Shown here: positions 11,204-21,724 of the stretch, in pieces | Layout: every line of letters begins with the position of its first letter | Numbering within the stretch: the first letter of the stretch is position 1 | Source of the DNA: Sisyra terminalis | Lineage: Eukaryota; Arthropoda; Insecta; Neuroptera; Sisyridae | DNA: 64,000 nucleotides | Assembly (NCBI GenBank): GCA_958496175.1 | Contig: OY292280.1 | Location: 7,998,001 to 8,062,000, forward strand | Direction: 5' to 3' | Program-made: the position numbers and the translations under genes | The notes under the pieces: generated by a model | Told to the model about the DNA's origin: nothing | What the model saw: only the letters and a program-made list of their open reading frames with translations | Database searches by the model: none

Positions 11204-11374
11204 TTTATATAGTATTCATCGTCGGTTAGCTCTTCTAAAAGTTGATTCCCTATCATGTTCCACAGTAATGGGGAAACACATACCCCTTGTGGGTACCTTT
11301 TAGTCATCAACATTCGCCATACCTTGCCATGGAGATTGATCAATTAATGAGCATAGAGCCTATCCATTTAAGGC

Positions 11375-11470
11375 AAAATTCAGAGGAGGTTGCTTGGCAA
11401 CCGAAATACGTGTACAGAATAATACGTCAGGCAAACATATTTTTCGACAGAAGGAAGAATCTTACCAAAT
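11375..11470 (+). repeat. Diverged repeat A core
   Basis: GGAGGTTGCTTGGCAACCG, ATACGTGTACAGAATAATAC and a CAAACATATTTTT tail align with the repeat A core. Its hairpin stem GGTTGC/GCAACC is a compensated version of GATTGC/GCAATC, while the CTGA core is mutated to CAGA. Confidence 0.5.
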
Positions 11471-11999
11471 GTTAAACTTACAAAACTATAAGGAACCATT
11501 CCCTTTAAAAGGATGAACAAAATACCAAGAAGTTATAAGTTATTTTTGCTTGGATATCCCAATTTTGTTCTTCAAAATTCCAATTAATCATCAAAGCTTT
11601 AAATTCCACAATTCCCACAAGACATAATTCCACAATTTTTCTTTCGTTCGAAATTCCATGAATTCCGTATCAATCGAGAGCTTAATTACTTTTTTATCAC
11701 TTGACAATTGTCACGATGAAAGTATTCTCCGATACTTTTTTCTGAGTAATAGTTTTAGAGAATTATCGTTGGAAAATGTTTCCCAGTAGATTAAAGAAGA
11801 AATTTGCAAAAAAAAATGTTGATAATTAGTACCGATAGTACCTATAACTAATGGTTGGTGACTGATACATTTTTGATTGATGAGGTTTATCAGAAACTAT
11901 ATTATTGGAACTTGAAAATAATTGAATCGCTATTCAGATGATACTTAGTGGATGTGATATTTGAAGTTCTTGAAATTTCGTAACAAAGACCACCAAATG
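11471..11999. other. Upstream flank of gene B
   Basis: AT-rich, no gene or repeat recognised. It ends at the gene B TATA box. Confidence 0.4.
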
Positions 12000-12007
12000 G
12001 TATAAAT
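12000..12007 (+). promoter_or_regulatory. TATA box of gene B
   Basis: GTATAAATT lies about 28-30 bp upstream of CCAGTTTATTCG (initiator-like, near 12028). A short non-coding first exon follows. Confidence 0.65.
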
Positions 12008-12171
12008 TCTGGTCGATTCTGTTCTCCAGTTTATTCGTGTTCAAGCAGTCGTGCTACTACTTTGACCAGAACCTTTCTTCTGAAACTCTAATACTTGGAA
12101 CTCTTTTAGGTAAATATACCACTTTTTCAAAACCATCTAAATACATAATTTTGCTTTTAGTAGGTTCTAAA

Positions 12172-12723
12172 ATGCCTGGAAATCGAACCCAAATTTACTT
12201 AACTACCTACATCTTTATGTTGGTGGTGATTCTCACCTTCACTCCCATCATAATAATCGTGGTACTCCACGACACCAATTCTGCTCAACCAACCTCAAAA
12301 ATCATTGATCTCAACGAAACCGAAGGAAATATCCTCCAGGATACTCCAATGAGTGACTACCAGGTAAATATATCCAGTAACCTAAAAATCCATATCCTGT
12401 CTACAGTCTTATTATACAAATAACCTTCCAAAACAATGAACTGGATTCCTTTTTTAAATTTCCAGGATCACCCAAATCTGTACTACTCGAATGAAACTTT
12501 AGAAGATTCTTCAGCTACTTTCTCATACGATCTACCATATTATGATTTGGATCATACACAACTGTTAAAATTATTCGAAGGAGCTGAGGTGAATGAAACC
12601 AACGAAGGGGATACCACTGAAAAGATTCCCGACGACATATCGAAATATCCAATGGATTCTTCTACAGGATCTACAATTCATGGTGGCTTTCTAAGAGCAT
12701 TGTTCAATAGAAATCCATTCTAA
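12172..12723 (+). CDS. Gene B: small signal-anchor/secreted protein, unknown function
   Basis: Three exons. Exon 1 (about 12030-12109) has no ATG and is 5' UTR, with donor AG|GTAAAT. Exon 2 runs 12161-12363 with the start at 12172 and donor CAG|GTAAAT. Exon 3 runs 12466-12723 after acceptor TTTCCAG; the coding junction is phase 0. The product is 149 aa. A short polar N-terminus (MPGNRTQ) precedes a hydrophobic segment at residues 13-32 (FMLVVILTFTPIIIIVVL), so it is either a type II membrane anchor or an uncleaved signal. The rest is acidic, low in cysteine and rich in Asn/Ser/Thr, with NET sites likely to be N-glycosylated. It ends in a basic-aromatic tail (RALFNRNPF). No family recognised. 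Like genes A, C and E it is a small extracellular-type product, which may be a local theme (inference). Confidence 0.75.
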
Positions 12724-12821
12724 GTGGTTCAGTTAAATAAAACGACCATGCAATACTAGAAAATTAAGTGCCAAAAATGGACTAAAATTTATGTTTCGTC
12801 TGTTGTACTGTTTTGATGATT

Positions 12822-12827
12822 AATAAA
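12822..12827 (+). terminator. Polyadenylation signal of gene B
   Basis: AATAAA about 100 bp after the gene B stop codon. Confidence 0.6.
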
Positions 12828-13011
12828 GACGGAATTTTGGGAAGCATTCATGGTATTTTATTTTAATTTTTGTTCCTTTTTTCTTTTTGTTTCAATAGGT
12901 TCCATGCTAATGGCTTATTGAGTTTTCTAGGTCCATGTTTCCTTCACTTTAGATCAAACTGAGGATTTGATTAAGGACTATGATTTACTGGATCCTATGT
13001 ATTTTTTTTTT

Positions 13012-13166
13012 GAGTTTTTATTTACCCTCGCTTTTATAACTATCAAGTCTTCAGAAACTCATCGGTTCATATAAATCCGTAAATAATTGAAAATTTCTTT
13101 TATGTAAGATTTGAGTCCACTATCTAATAGTTATGAACCACCTAGACCACTCGGCCACCAGAAGGC
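13012..13166 (-). mobile_element. tRNA-derived SINE copy
   Basis: Reverse complement of the family also at 13567, 24300, 26415 and 36290. The head reads CTGGTGGCCGAGTGGTCTAG (A box), the B box is degenerate, and the tail is TTATAAAAGCGAGGGTAAATA. The GGCCGAGTGGTC head resembles tRNA-Ser/Leu. Confidence 0.7.
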
Positions 13167-13566
13167 GAAATAGTTTTACTGCTTAGTTTTGCTTATTATT
13201 TGGGGTAAATTAATGTTACCGTACCTTCTACTTTTGCTAAAGAGTTGGCAGTATTGAATCATGAAGATTTCGCCTATCCAGAGGTCGGGAACCTACGGTT
13301 CCCGGCTTTTTGGTCCTACTTAATGGCTCTGTAAATGCCAAATTCTTAGTTTCAACTATTCAAAAAAATAGTATTTAATCTTGCAATAAGAATCAAATTC
13401 ATGAACAACAAAACTATTCCTTTGTATACAAAAAATTTGGATCCTTTTTGATTTTGACTAAAAATTATAAAAAAATAAATCTTAAAATTTGACATTTAAC
13501 AATTTTATTAAAATTATTGAGTGGCGAATTAATTAATAAATGCCGACCAATAAAATTGGAATTGGA

Positions 13567-13718
13567 GCCTACTGGTGGCCGAGTGGTCTAGGTGACCGCT
13601 TCAAAACTGGCAAATTTTGGATTCGAACAAATTTTTGGTATTTCTTGATTTACGGATATTTATTGATCCTTGATTTGCTTAAGGCTTTTAGGGCGACGGT
13701 AAATAATAATTAAAAAAA
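13567..13718 (+). mobile_element. tRNA-derived SINE copy
   Basis: GCCTACTGGTGGCCGAGTGG (A box) is followed by GGATTCGAAC (B box), an intact Pol III promoter pair, and the family tail GGGCGACGGTAAATAATAA. It is opposite in orientation to the copy 400 bp upstream. Confidence 0.75.
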
Positions 13719-14032
13719 TAAGGGTTAATATAGTGATGATGAATAGGATAAAAGGGTTTATTGCAATAAAATTCAAAACTTTTATAACTGAATTTATTTT
13801 TAATGTAAATAATTCGATTCATAAACTATGGATTATAGGATACTGAAAGGTAAAGAAAGACTTTTTTTATCGTACGTATTACATTTGCCAAACATTTTCT
13901 TCAATATTGACCCCTTTACAATTCTAATTGGAAAGATCTGATTGATGAATCCTGAAGAAGGATGTTGGGCAATTGAAATACGTAACTGGAGTAGTGTCCA
14001 GAAACTATTTAACTATTATAGAATTCAAGTAT

Positions 14033-14907
14033 TTAATATCTGGGACCCCACATATTTTCGTAGTTGATATGACGAGCCCTTTCATATTTTTCCCACAGAG
14101 CATCAAATTGCCGCTTTTCTTCTGCGATCCTTTCCATTGGATCAATTGTGGTTGTACTGGGGGTGGTGGTTTTATATACTCTTGGAGGAAATGTAGGTAT
14201 CGTTGTCTGGGTGGTCGTTTCCGGGGGTACGGTGGTTGATGGTTTGCGTCCATTGTGGATAAGTTCAAACATTTTCTCTATCTGTTCTGGATTGTTGGGT
14301 TGAAACGGTATTCTGGGAGGGGAGTCAACATTGCCAAGAATTTGGAGCAAGTTTGGCTCGAATGGAGTCATATCAATACCGTGAAAATATACTTTTGTTT
14401 CGGGGAAATCGTCTTCCTCCATTAACATATTGTCTGGATTGAATAATTTTGGGAGGATTTCGGACGGAGCTTTTGTCACAAATTGGTACGGAAAACTGTA
14501 CAGTGGAAGGTTTGTGGTTGTTTTGGAAATCTGGAACACGATATTTGATCTTTTTGGCGGTTTTGCCGTTGCTGATTTTGATTCATTTTTAACTTGACGA
14601 ATGAATTCTTTGAAAAACTTAACCACTGTTGGATCTAAAAGAATGGTAGAATCATTTGTCGCATTTATTCCAACTTCATCTGGTTTTTCGCCACTTTTCA
14701 CTGGTTTATGGCTTCTGGGCCTCAAAGCATTGATGATTCTAGAGTTTTTTCTTGGATTACCTCTTACAGGTTTCCCAGCTTTGACCTATAAATTTATAAG
14801 AAATTAACCCAAAAATGCAAATAAAAACCAAAAATTTACAAACTTACCATAACTAGAACTATAATTAGAAGCACAAAAACTATCTTGGACAACTTCATTT
14901 TTCCCAT
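14033..14907 (-). CDS. Gene C: secreted protein with Ser/Thr/Pro-rich tract, two exons, unknown function
   Basis: Exon 1 is 14907-14848 (20 codons, donor ATG|GTAAGT) and exon 2 is 14785-14033, with a 62-bp phase-0 intron whose acceptor is TTTATAG. The product is 270 aa. Residues 4-20 are a signal peptide (KLSKIVFVLLIIVLVM). A basic region (KAGKPVRGNPRKN) follows, with one N-glycosylation site (NAT), then a neutral middle rich in Pro and Phe. Residues ~202-235 form a Thr/Pro-rich tract (STTVPPETTTQTTIPTFPP). A charged helical segment (EEKRQFDALWEKYERARHIN) and a short C-terminus ending WGPRY complete it. There are no cysteine pairs. A second in-frame Met lies at codon 4; I chose the first. The TATA box at 14960-14968 supports this 5' end. 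The family is not recognised. Its Thr/Pro tract resembles that of gene A in composition only. Confidence 0.75.
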
Positions 14908-14959
14908 TGTTTCACTATGAACTTCAAAAAACGAATGCCTTACCTGGGCCTTTCAATCC

Positions 14960-14968
14960 TATTTATAA
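14960..14968 (-). promoter_or_regulatory. TATA box of gene C
   Basis: On the minus strand TTATAAATA lies about 50-60 bp upstream of the first ATG, leaving room for a start site near 14935. Confidence 0.6.
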
Positions 14969-15639
14969 GGAAAGATAAAGCCAATTAAAGAAGTTCATTA
15001 AAAGCTTCTGGATAATCAGGGAAATGGTAAAAAGCAATTTTTCAAAAGATATAATGGAAACCATAAAAGTACGATAATTATCCTTTCATTAAACTTAACA
15101 AAATTATGCGATAATTGGCTGAAAATGCAACATCCTCAATTAAACCAAAAGTACTTCAAAAATTGATAATTTGTTAATCCATTAAAAATATTGCTTTATA
15201 AAGATTGTACCCATGTACCCCTGTACCCCTTTTCCCATTACTTAAACGACTCAATTCTCCTTTTAAAAAACCCTATTGAATTCTTTCGAAATATTTGGAT
15301 GATTTATGTTTCTTCCGTACATAATTGTATAAGTGGTACAAAATCTGACCCAAAATTTTGTACCATATTTTTTTTTTTTGAACAAACTACAAAAGAACTG
15401 GATATATAGATATGTCACCAACTCTTTTATTTCGGCAAATAGTACCAAAATAAAAAGTGATACCTAATTTTAATTTTGGATGTTCAAAATTGATCAAAAT
15501 TCAAAGAAACAAATTTTTTTAAGTGCTACTGGATATATGTTATGTTAAATAATTTTAAACTCTAATCCAATAGTTTACAGTCTATAACAGAGTAATAGAC
15601 CATAATACCATAATAAAAATACCATAATACTCCTTCATC
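14969..15639. other. Intergenic DNA, nothing recognised
   Basis: AT-rich upstream flank of gene C. No repeat or coding region seen. Confidence 0.4.
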
Positions 15640-16720
15640 AATAACTAATGAAAATAGTATTTAGGTTAGAAGCATTCGGAAAGGTCAACCATTTCTGCGA
15701 TCATACTAAGAAAATTTTTCACTCCCTACTTAAATATCTGAGACCCCCAACATTAACTACTCGTCATAGAAAGTATACATTCTCCCCATTCATTAGAATT
15801 CCCAGCCAAACCATTTCGTCTGAAGTAAAATTCCTGCTGAAAAAAAATCCCAGGACATGATCTTTTAACAGCGGAAATTCCTCGAAATCTTCTTGGAAAA
15901 GCAATAGTTATAAAAATTTTACATTAAGTATTCTCCAATCCTATCTAGAAAACCGCAAATTCTACGTCTCCTACGGTGAAACCACCACAGGAGAACATCA
16001 TATAGGGTTTGGAGTACCACACGGTAGTATCCTCGGGCATCTCTATAGTATCTTCACAGCAGATGCCCCGATTATCAAGGAAATAAAATTTGCAACCTTT
16101 GCTGATGATACTGGGTTACTGGGAGTCCAGAATTGTCCTAGAATTGCCTCTGGAAGGGTTCAAGTTGTGTTGAATGAGCTTCAGTTATGGTTTTACAAGT
16201 AGAGAATCACTACTAATAAAACCAAGTCTGCCCTATAAGTGACATTTCCCATAAGAAGAGAAAATTGTGCTCCTGTTTTTCTAAATTTCCACGCTTTACC
16301 CCAGGCGATGGAAGTCCTGGAGTACCTGGATGTACCTGAACAGACGTCTCACCTGGTCTAAGCACATTCATTTCCACATTCACATTCACTGTAAGTTACC
16401 TATCTACCAATCCATACTCAATTCCATCTGGATGTATGGGATACAGTTGACGGGAGCCACTAGTGGTTCCAGGGCTTTCAATCGAAAACCTTGACTCCTG
16501 GTGAAGCCCTGACTCCCCTTGGTACGTAACTAAATACGACTTAAAAATCTCAAAGTGGCTACAGGAAGAAGTGAGTTAGTCAAATAGTAAAAAATTCCTG
16601 GAAAGACTAGAAGAACTCCCCAAATATCCGGGTGCCAATCTTATGGAAAATTCGGCTCATCCTCAAAGACCGAATCGCATTCATTCCTGGAACTATCAAT
16701 CAGAAACCCTGTTTAAACCC
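15640..16720 (+). mobile_element. Jockey-clade pol fragment (reverse transcriptase), frameshifted
   Basis: Plus-strand translation in shifting frames gives an EVKFLLKKNPRT-like linker and then LQSYLENRKFYVSYGETTTG. Next come GVPHGSILGHLYSIFTAD and KFATFADDTGLL, the RT palm with the FADDT catalytic motif, and finally an SIWMYGIQLTGATS thumb motif near 16430. Order and spacing match Jockey-like ORF2. In-frame stops (for example after LQLWFYK) and frame changes show it is dead. The 5' endonuclease half is absent. Confidence 0.85.
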
Positions 16721-16849
16721 AATTTATTTTTTTAAAAATAATGGTGAAAGCACAAAAGCTTCAAATGGTTTCTAGTGGTTCTAATGGTTCTGAAAAAATG
16801 ATCAATAAAGTACCCCAAACATGAAAAAAATTAAGAGGGGATGTTACTT

Positions 16850-17180
16850 TAGGGTGGATCCTATTTGCAACCACTCGTAACCCGTACTAAATGATACTTT
16901 AAAGGACGTAAAAAAGCAAGGCTTATAAAATACACAGGTGACCTCATGCGCCACGTGACGTATCCAGAAGAAATTCGTATATATCTTCAGACTGATTCAA
17001 ATTTCAAAATTCTTCTTATGACGTCATATTTTCTTTCTAATGGGGCAACCTTTGTAATTTATAAACCTTGGTAAGATAGTACCTTTGGAGGGTACTTTTC
17101 ATGGGTCAGGTACGTCAGCGAGGATTAGAACCATTTTGGGCGAATTTATTCGCAAACTATAGTAAAAATAAAGTAAAAAG
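16850..17180. repeat. Dispersed repeat, shared with 7737-7800
   Basis: GAGGATTAGAACCATTTTGG, GCGAAT and AGTAAAAATAAAGTAAAAAG match the segment at 7737-7800. The upstream part (CACGTGACGT, TGACGTCAT palindromic motifs) is specific to this copy. Confidence 0.4.
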
Positions 17181-18154
17181 AGGCAACCTTTCCTGATATT
17201 AACGTCCCTAAAATAGGCATGAACCGATTTTATTGTATTTACTGAGGATTTTTATTGAATTTCCATGAATAATTGAATCAAAACATGAACCTGATACCAA
17301 GAATATTTTTTTTTTTTTTTGAAAAATAAGTTATTGAAATTATTAATTAAGCTTCATGATATCATTTATTTTTTGTTGTTGTTCGAAAATTAAATCTTAT
17401 TTTTGTTACTGAATTACTTGTAGAAATATATATGTAAAAATTAATTTCCAACAATGTATCACCATGGTGACCACGATTTTATTGTAAATAGCAAAGACTT
17501 GAACCATTAAGAATTTTAATTTTCTATCTACCAATATAAGTTCTATAAAAAGCTATTTTGGGCTATAAAATACGATTTAAATTTACAGGAAATATTATTC
17601 ATAACAAGAATATTTTTTAAGAATATAAATATATTTCCTGAAGATTTTATATATATTATATTTTTGTCTACTAACATAATAATGCTACACAAAAATTCAG
17701 AAATAATTATTTCAGTGTTTTCATTAACATTTTTGCGTTATCAATTAGAAAACTAATTACCGAAGTAAACGATTGAATATTTCCTTTCTATCTCATTATA
17801 ATCATGACATTTTTTGTGAATCATTAAATAAAAAATAAAAAAATGCAACCAAAGCAAATTGTAGATAAATTTAATTAGAAGTCTATGTATAGATAAGGCT
17901 GGAGCCAAAAACAATCGATTAATTTTTTTTAAAAGATATACAAAAATAATATTCAGGATGATAAAAAGAAATATAATCAGCAATTTTGTTCCTTTAAAAT
18001 TGATACTAAGAGTTCTATGATTTTTCAATCCAAAGCGCATTTTTTTCCCAAAATTTTTGAACCATCACAATGGAAGAATTAAACAATATAAACTTTTGAA
18101 GGAAATAAAATGATCTCAAAAAAGATTTCAAAATATATTTTCATCAAACCAACC
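17181..18154. other. Intergenic AT-rich DNA, no gene seen
   Basis: High A+T with runs of T. No supported coding region, RNA gene or repeat. Confidence 0.4.
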
Positions 18155-18290
18155 TGATACTGATTAGCCAAAAAAATTTAAAGTTTGAATTTTCCAAAAA
18201 TTTTCTTGTCAATCGATGGTACATCGTTCGTAGAGGATTGTGAAAGAAACCATTTTGTTTGGGACGAAATAATTTAGTAGTAATTAATAG

Positions 18291-18938
18291 TGTCGGAACA
18301 AAACTTGTTTTTACGTCCGAAACCGAATTTCGGCATTTATCTCAGTTTCGGCCGACACCAAAATCGAAACTTCCATAAAAGGTCATGTTTTGGTAGGAAA
18401 AAGTTAATCATATTAGATAGTCTTAACTTTTAAGGTAATCCCTAATCCAAAAGGTATTCATTAATCATTTAGTCCCCAATTTTTGAGGTAATCATTAACA
18501 TAACATATTATTTCATTTCTTATTTTAAATAAATTATTTATGCTGAAATTGGGGATTGATTTGAAAGAAATGCACCTAATATTTTCTTTTAATATTAATT
18601 TCGAATATCGAAAAATAATATAAAAAGTTATAAAACAAAATTACTTTTGACTTAATATGTTTAGGTACTCAAAATACAAAGTACTTATTCTTATTTATTA
18701 AAAAACAAAATAATTTCTTCTAAACTTTGATCAGTTTTCTTTCGAACTGAAAAAAAAATTAAATAAAATATTAATGAACTGATTGTTGCTAGTATTCAGT
18801 ATTAATAAGTGAAAAACAATTTTTACATTTTTATCTCACAAATTAAATTTCCGTTTCGGTCGTAGTTTCGGCTTGATGATAGCCGAAACTAAGCCGAAAA
18901 TAGTTTTTTGGCCGAAACTGAAAGTTTGGTCCGACACT
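18291..18938. mobile_element. hAT-like MITE nested in repeat B
   Basis: AGTGTCGGAACAAAACTT on the left is the inverse of AAGTTTGGTCCGACACT on the right. Both ends carry the subterminal TTTCGGC/GCCGAAA motifs common in hAT-type MITEs. It sits in the AATTAAT tract of repeat B. Related ends occur at 20306, 20643, 21140 and 27890. Confidence 0.65.
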
Positions 18939-19576
18939 AGAAATTAATTAATTACGAAAAATTAATTAATCAGTCATTGATACAGTAAAATGTTAAGAAA
19001 ATAGGGTTTTAAGCGACATATAATTGCAAAAATGCAGGAGCATTTAGAAAACTGAACTTTAAAAATAAATTAAAAAGAAAAATTCACGAAAACTTAACAG
19101 AACCTCACTGCCAACCCAAAAAAAAGGCATTTATCAAATAGTTTTTTCATCCTTAAATTATATTTTCTTAAAATTTTCCAAACAGCAAAAATGGAAATAT
19201 AGTTAAACACGCTTTTCACCCAAATATTTTCATCGTTTGTGAAAATCAATTTTTCCCACAAAAAAATTTTGAATATAAGTATGCGCAGTAATTCATTGAG
19301 TTTTTTTTAGAATACAAAAATTTTTTGTGGGAAAAAATTATTTTCACAAACAATGAAAACATGCTTGGGAAAAGTCGGTTTAATGTTGTTTTTATTTTTG
19401 CAAGTTTTGAAAATTTGGTGTAAGCGGAAAATATGGAAAATAGTTTTCGAATCCCAAGAAACATTAAGTGTGCTACTTCGCATATTTATGTTCAAAAATT
19501 GTTTGTGGGAAAAATTGAATTTTACAAAAGATAAAAATATTTGGGTGAAAAGCTTGCTTAACTATTGTGTGTACAA

Positions 19577-20036
19577 TATATAGAATATATTGCGGTCCAA
19601 TTTATGTAGTATAATTTAATATAATAATACGTAAAAATCATACCATAACCATAAATTTGAACAGAAGTTCAAACAAAAAACATTCGTGACGTATTGCCCA
19701 GATACGTATTTCGATTGCCAAGCAATCTTCCTCAGTGGTCAGTGGTCAGCTTTGTGATGATTCATCACAAAGCAGTTGTGAATAATCACAAAGCAGTTAC
19801 GGAGTGATCCAAACTACTTGATAACCACTGAGGAAGCTTGCTTGGCAATCAAAATACGTATCTGGGCAATAAGTCACAAATATTTTTGTTTGAACTTCTG
19901 TTCAAATTTGTGTTTATTATATGATTTTTCTATATTATTATATTAAATTATACTACATAAATTGGACCGCAATATATTCTATATATTATATACACAGTAT
20001 AACTGTTCAAAGTCAGCGAAAAAATCTTATTTTGAT
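19577..20036. mobile_element. Repeat A inverted pair
   Basis: The left half (minus orientation) and right half (plus orientation) of the repeat A unit face each other around TCATCACAAAGCAGTTGTG. Each half has the TTGCTTGGCAATC or GATTGCCAAGCAATC hairpin and the CGGTCCAATTTATG or CATAAATTGGACCG block. The right half ends AGTCAGCGAAAAAATCTTAT, a terminus shared with copies at 28226 and 44400. Confidence 0.65.
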
Positions 20037-20079
20037 TTTTTAAAATGTCTCCATTTTTGCTAATTGGAAAATTTTGGGA

Positions 20080-21000
20080 AAATATAATTTAAGGAAAAAA
20101 ACTATTTCATAAATGCCTTTTGTATTGGGTTGGGAGTGAGGTTCTGTTAAGTTTTCATTAATTTTTATTCTTGATTTATTTTTAAACAACAGTTTTCTAA
20201 ATTTTCCTTCATTTTTGCAATTATATGTCGCTTGAAACCTTATTTTCTTAATATTTTACTATATTAATGACTGAATAATTAATTTTTCGTATTTAATTAA
20301 TTACTATTGTTCGACAGAACTTTCGGTTTCAGTTTCGGCCTAGTTTCGGTCAAAAAACGATTTTCGGCTTAGTTTCGGTTTCTTATTTTGGATAATTTTG
20401 AGAAATACAATTTAAGGAAAATAATTAAATTTATAAATGCCTTTTGCCCTCCACTTTTTTTGTTTGGGGAGGAGGTTCTGTTAAGTTTCCTTTTGATTTT
20501 TCTTTTTGTTTTATTTTCAAACAACAGTATTGTAAATTTTCCTCCATTTTTATTATTAAATGTTGCTATAAATCCTATTTTCGTAATATTTTACTATATC
20601 AATGACTGAATAATTAATTTTTCGTAATTAATTAATTACTAGTGTTCGACCGAACTTCGGTTTCAGTTTCGGCCTAGTTTCGGCCAAAAAACGATTTTCG
20701 GTTTAGTTTCGATTTCGGCTGTCGCGATTTTTCTTATTTTGGATAATTTTGAGAAATACAATTTAAGGAAAATAAATAAATTTATAAATCCCTGTTGCCC
20801 TCCATTTTTTTTGTTTGGGGAGAAGGTTCTGTTAAGTTTCCTTTTAATTTTTCTTTTTGTTTTATTTTCAAACAACAAATTTTTAAATTTTCCTGCGTTT
20901 TGTTATTATATGTCGCTTGAATTCCTATTTTCTTAATATTTTACTATATCAATGATTAAACAATTAATACTTCGTAATTAATTAATTACTACTTAACTAT
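20080..21000 (+). repeat. Tandem triplication of a repeat B end segment
   Basis: Three direct copies (about 20080-20310, 20385-20640, 20740-20998) share TACAATTTAAGGAAAATAA, GGAGGTTCTGTTAAGTTTCC, TTTACTATATCAATGA and the AATTAATTAATTACT block. A TTTCGG-rich hAT-like end sits between them. The period of the last two is about 355 bp. Open frames here come from the repeat. Confidence 0.65.
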
Positions 21001-21139
21001 TTTGTCACAAACTAAACAGTATTTTTTACAAACCTCTACGAACAATTTTCCATCGATTGGCCAAAAAAAAATTTCGGAAAATTCTAACTTTAAATTTTGT
21101 TGTCTAATCAATATAGGGTGATTTAATTATTGAACTTAC

Positions 21140-21724
21140 GAATTACGGCCGAAACCGAAACCAAATTTCGGCATCTGTCTCAGTTTCGGCCGAAACCGAA
21201 ACTTTCATATAAGGTCATGTTTTCGTAGGAAAAAAATAAATCATAATTAGTGTCTTTACTTTCAAATCCTATTGATTAATTATTTAGGTATTAATTAATC
21301 ATTTATTCCCAAATATTTGTGCTAATCATTAATATAACAATTATTACCATTTCTTATTTCCAACAAATTATTTATGCTGAAATAAGGAGTTGATTTGAAA
21401 GAAATGGACTAAATATTTACTTTTAGTATTAGTTAATAATAACATACCAATCATCCAGGAAAACTCAATTTAAAAAAAAAATAAAAAAAATGGCATGTTT
21501 ATTTAATATTGTTAATTTTTTTATACATATTGGATATGGTTTGTTGATCCAAGCATTGATTACTCAATTAATTTTTATGATACATGACCTTGAATATTAG
21601 TTATATGGACGACCATTTTTGTCTATATTTCAAGGCCAAAGGAGAATTCGGTCGCGAATTGTACATCAATTCGATATTAAAACATTAGATACGATATACA
21701 TAGGTACCCTATATCGATCAGCCA
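21140..21724. repeat. hAT-like MITE fragment and short unique DNA
   Basis: 21140-21445 matches the inside of the MITE at 18291 (ATTTCGGCATCTGTCTCAG, AAGGTCATGTTTTCGTAGG). 21446-21724 is AT-rich with no feature. Confidence 0.5.

Larger units (their letters stand above)
9480..11310 (-). mobile_element. Decayed non-LTR retrotransposon with RT and RNase H fragments
   Basis: On the minus strand, 11300-11205 reads RYPQGVCVSPLLWN then LLEELTDDE, an RT palm motif of the PQG-xxSPLLWN type. Two partly duplicated thumb segments follow at about 10560-10330 and 10310-9944 (KYLESLLTKKLSWISHLKT in the second). After a repeat A insertion, 9690-9500 gives IVLYTDGSGTKKGASAGIYW, an RNase H start with the catalytic Asp of the TDGS motif. 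RT followed by RNase H fits the I/R1 group of non-LTR elements. Stops, a large deletion at the expected ADD region, a minisatellite and the insertion show it is dead. Confidence 0.75.
18155..21112. mobile_element. Repeat B element 1 (about 3 kb) with inverted ends and nested insertions
   Basis: The left end, ACTGATTAGCC then AAAGTTTGAATTTTCC, is the inverse of the right end (GGAAAATTCTAACTTTAAA then TTGTCTAATCAATA). Inside each end lie the CGAACGATTTTCCATCGAT-type block and the AATTAATTAATTAC block. The body holds a hAT-like MITE (18291-18938), a repeat A pair (19577-20036) and three related tandem units (20080-21000). No transposase is visible, so it is non-autonomous. Confidence 0.55.

Noticed and set aside
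12037..12171. N-terminal extension of gene B
   Set aside because: It would need a GTG start and reading through an intron (GTAAAT to TTTTAG); the first exon has no ATG.
20388..20936. Two similar frames beginning MDNFEKYNLRKI
   Set aside because: Their similarity comes from the tandem repeat; the third copy and other repeat B copies are broken at different places.
18155..21112. Transposase gene inside repeat B
   Set aside because: No frame above about 75 codons and no DDE/DDD-type motif could be read in any of the three elements.
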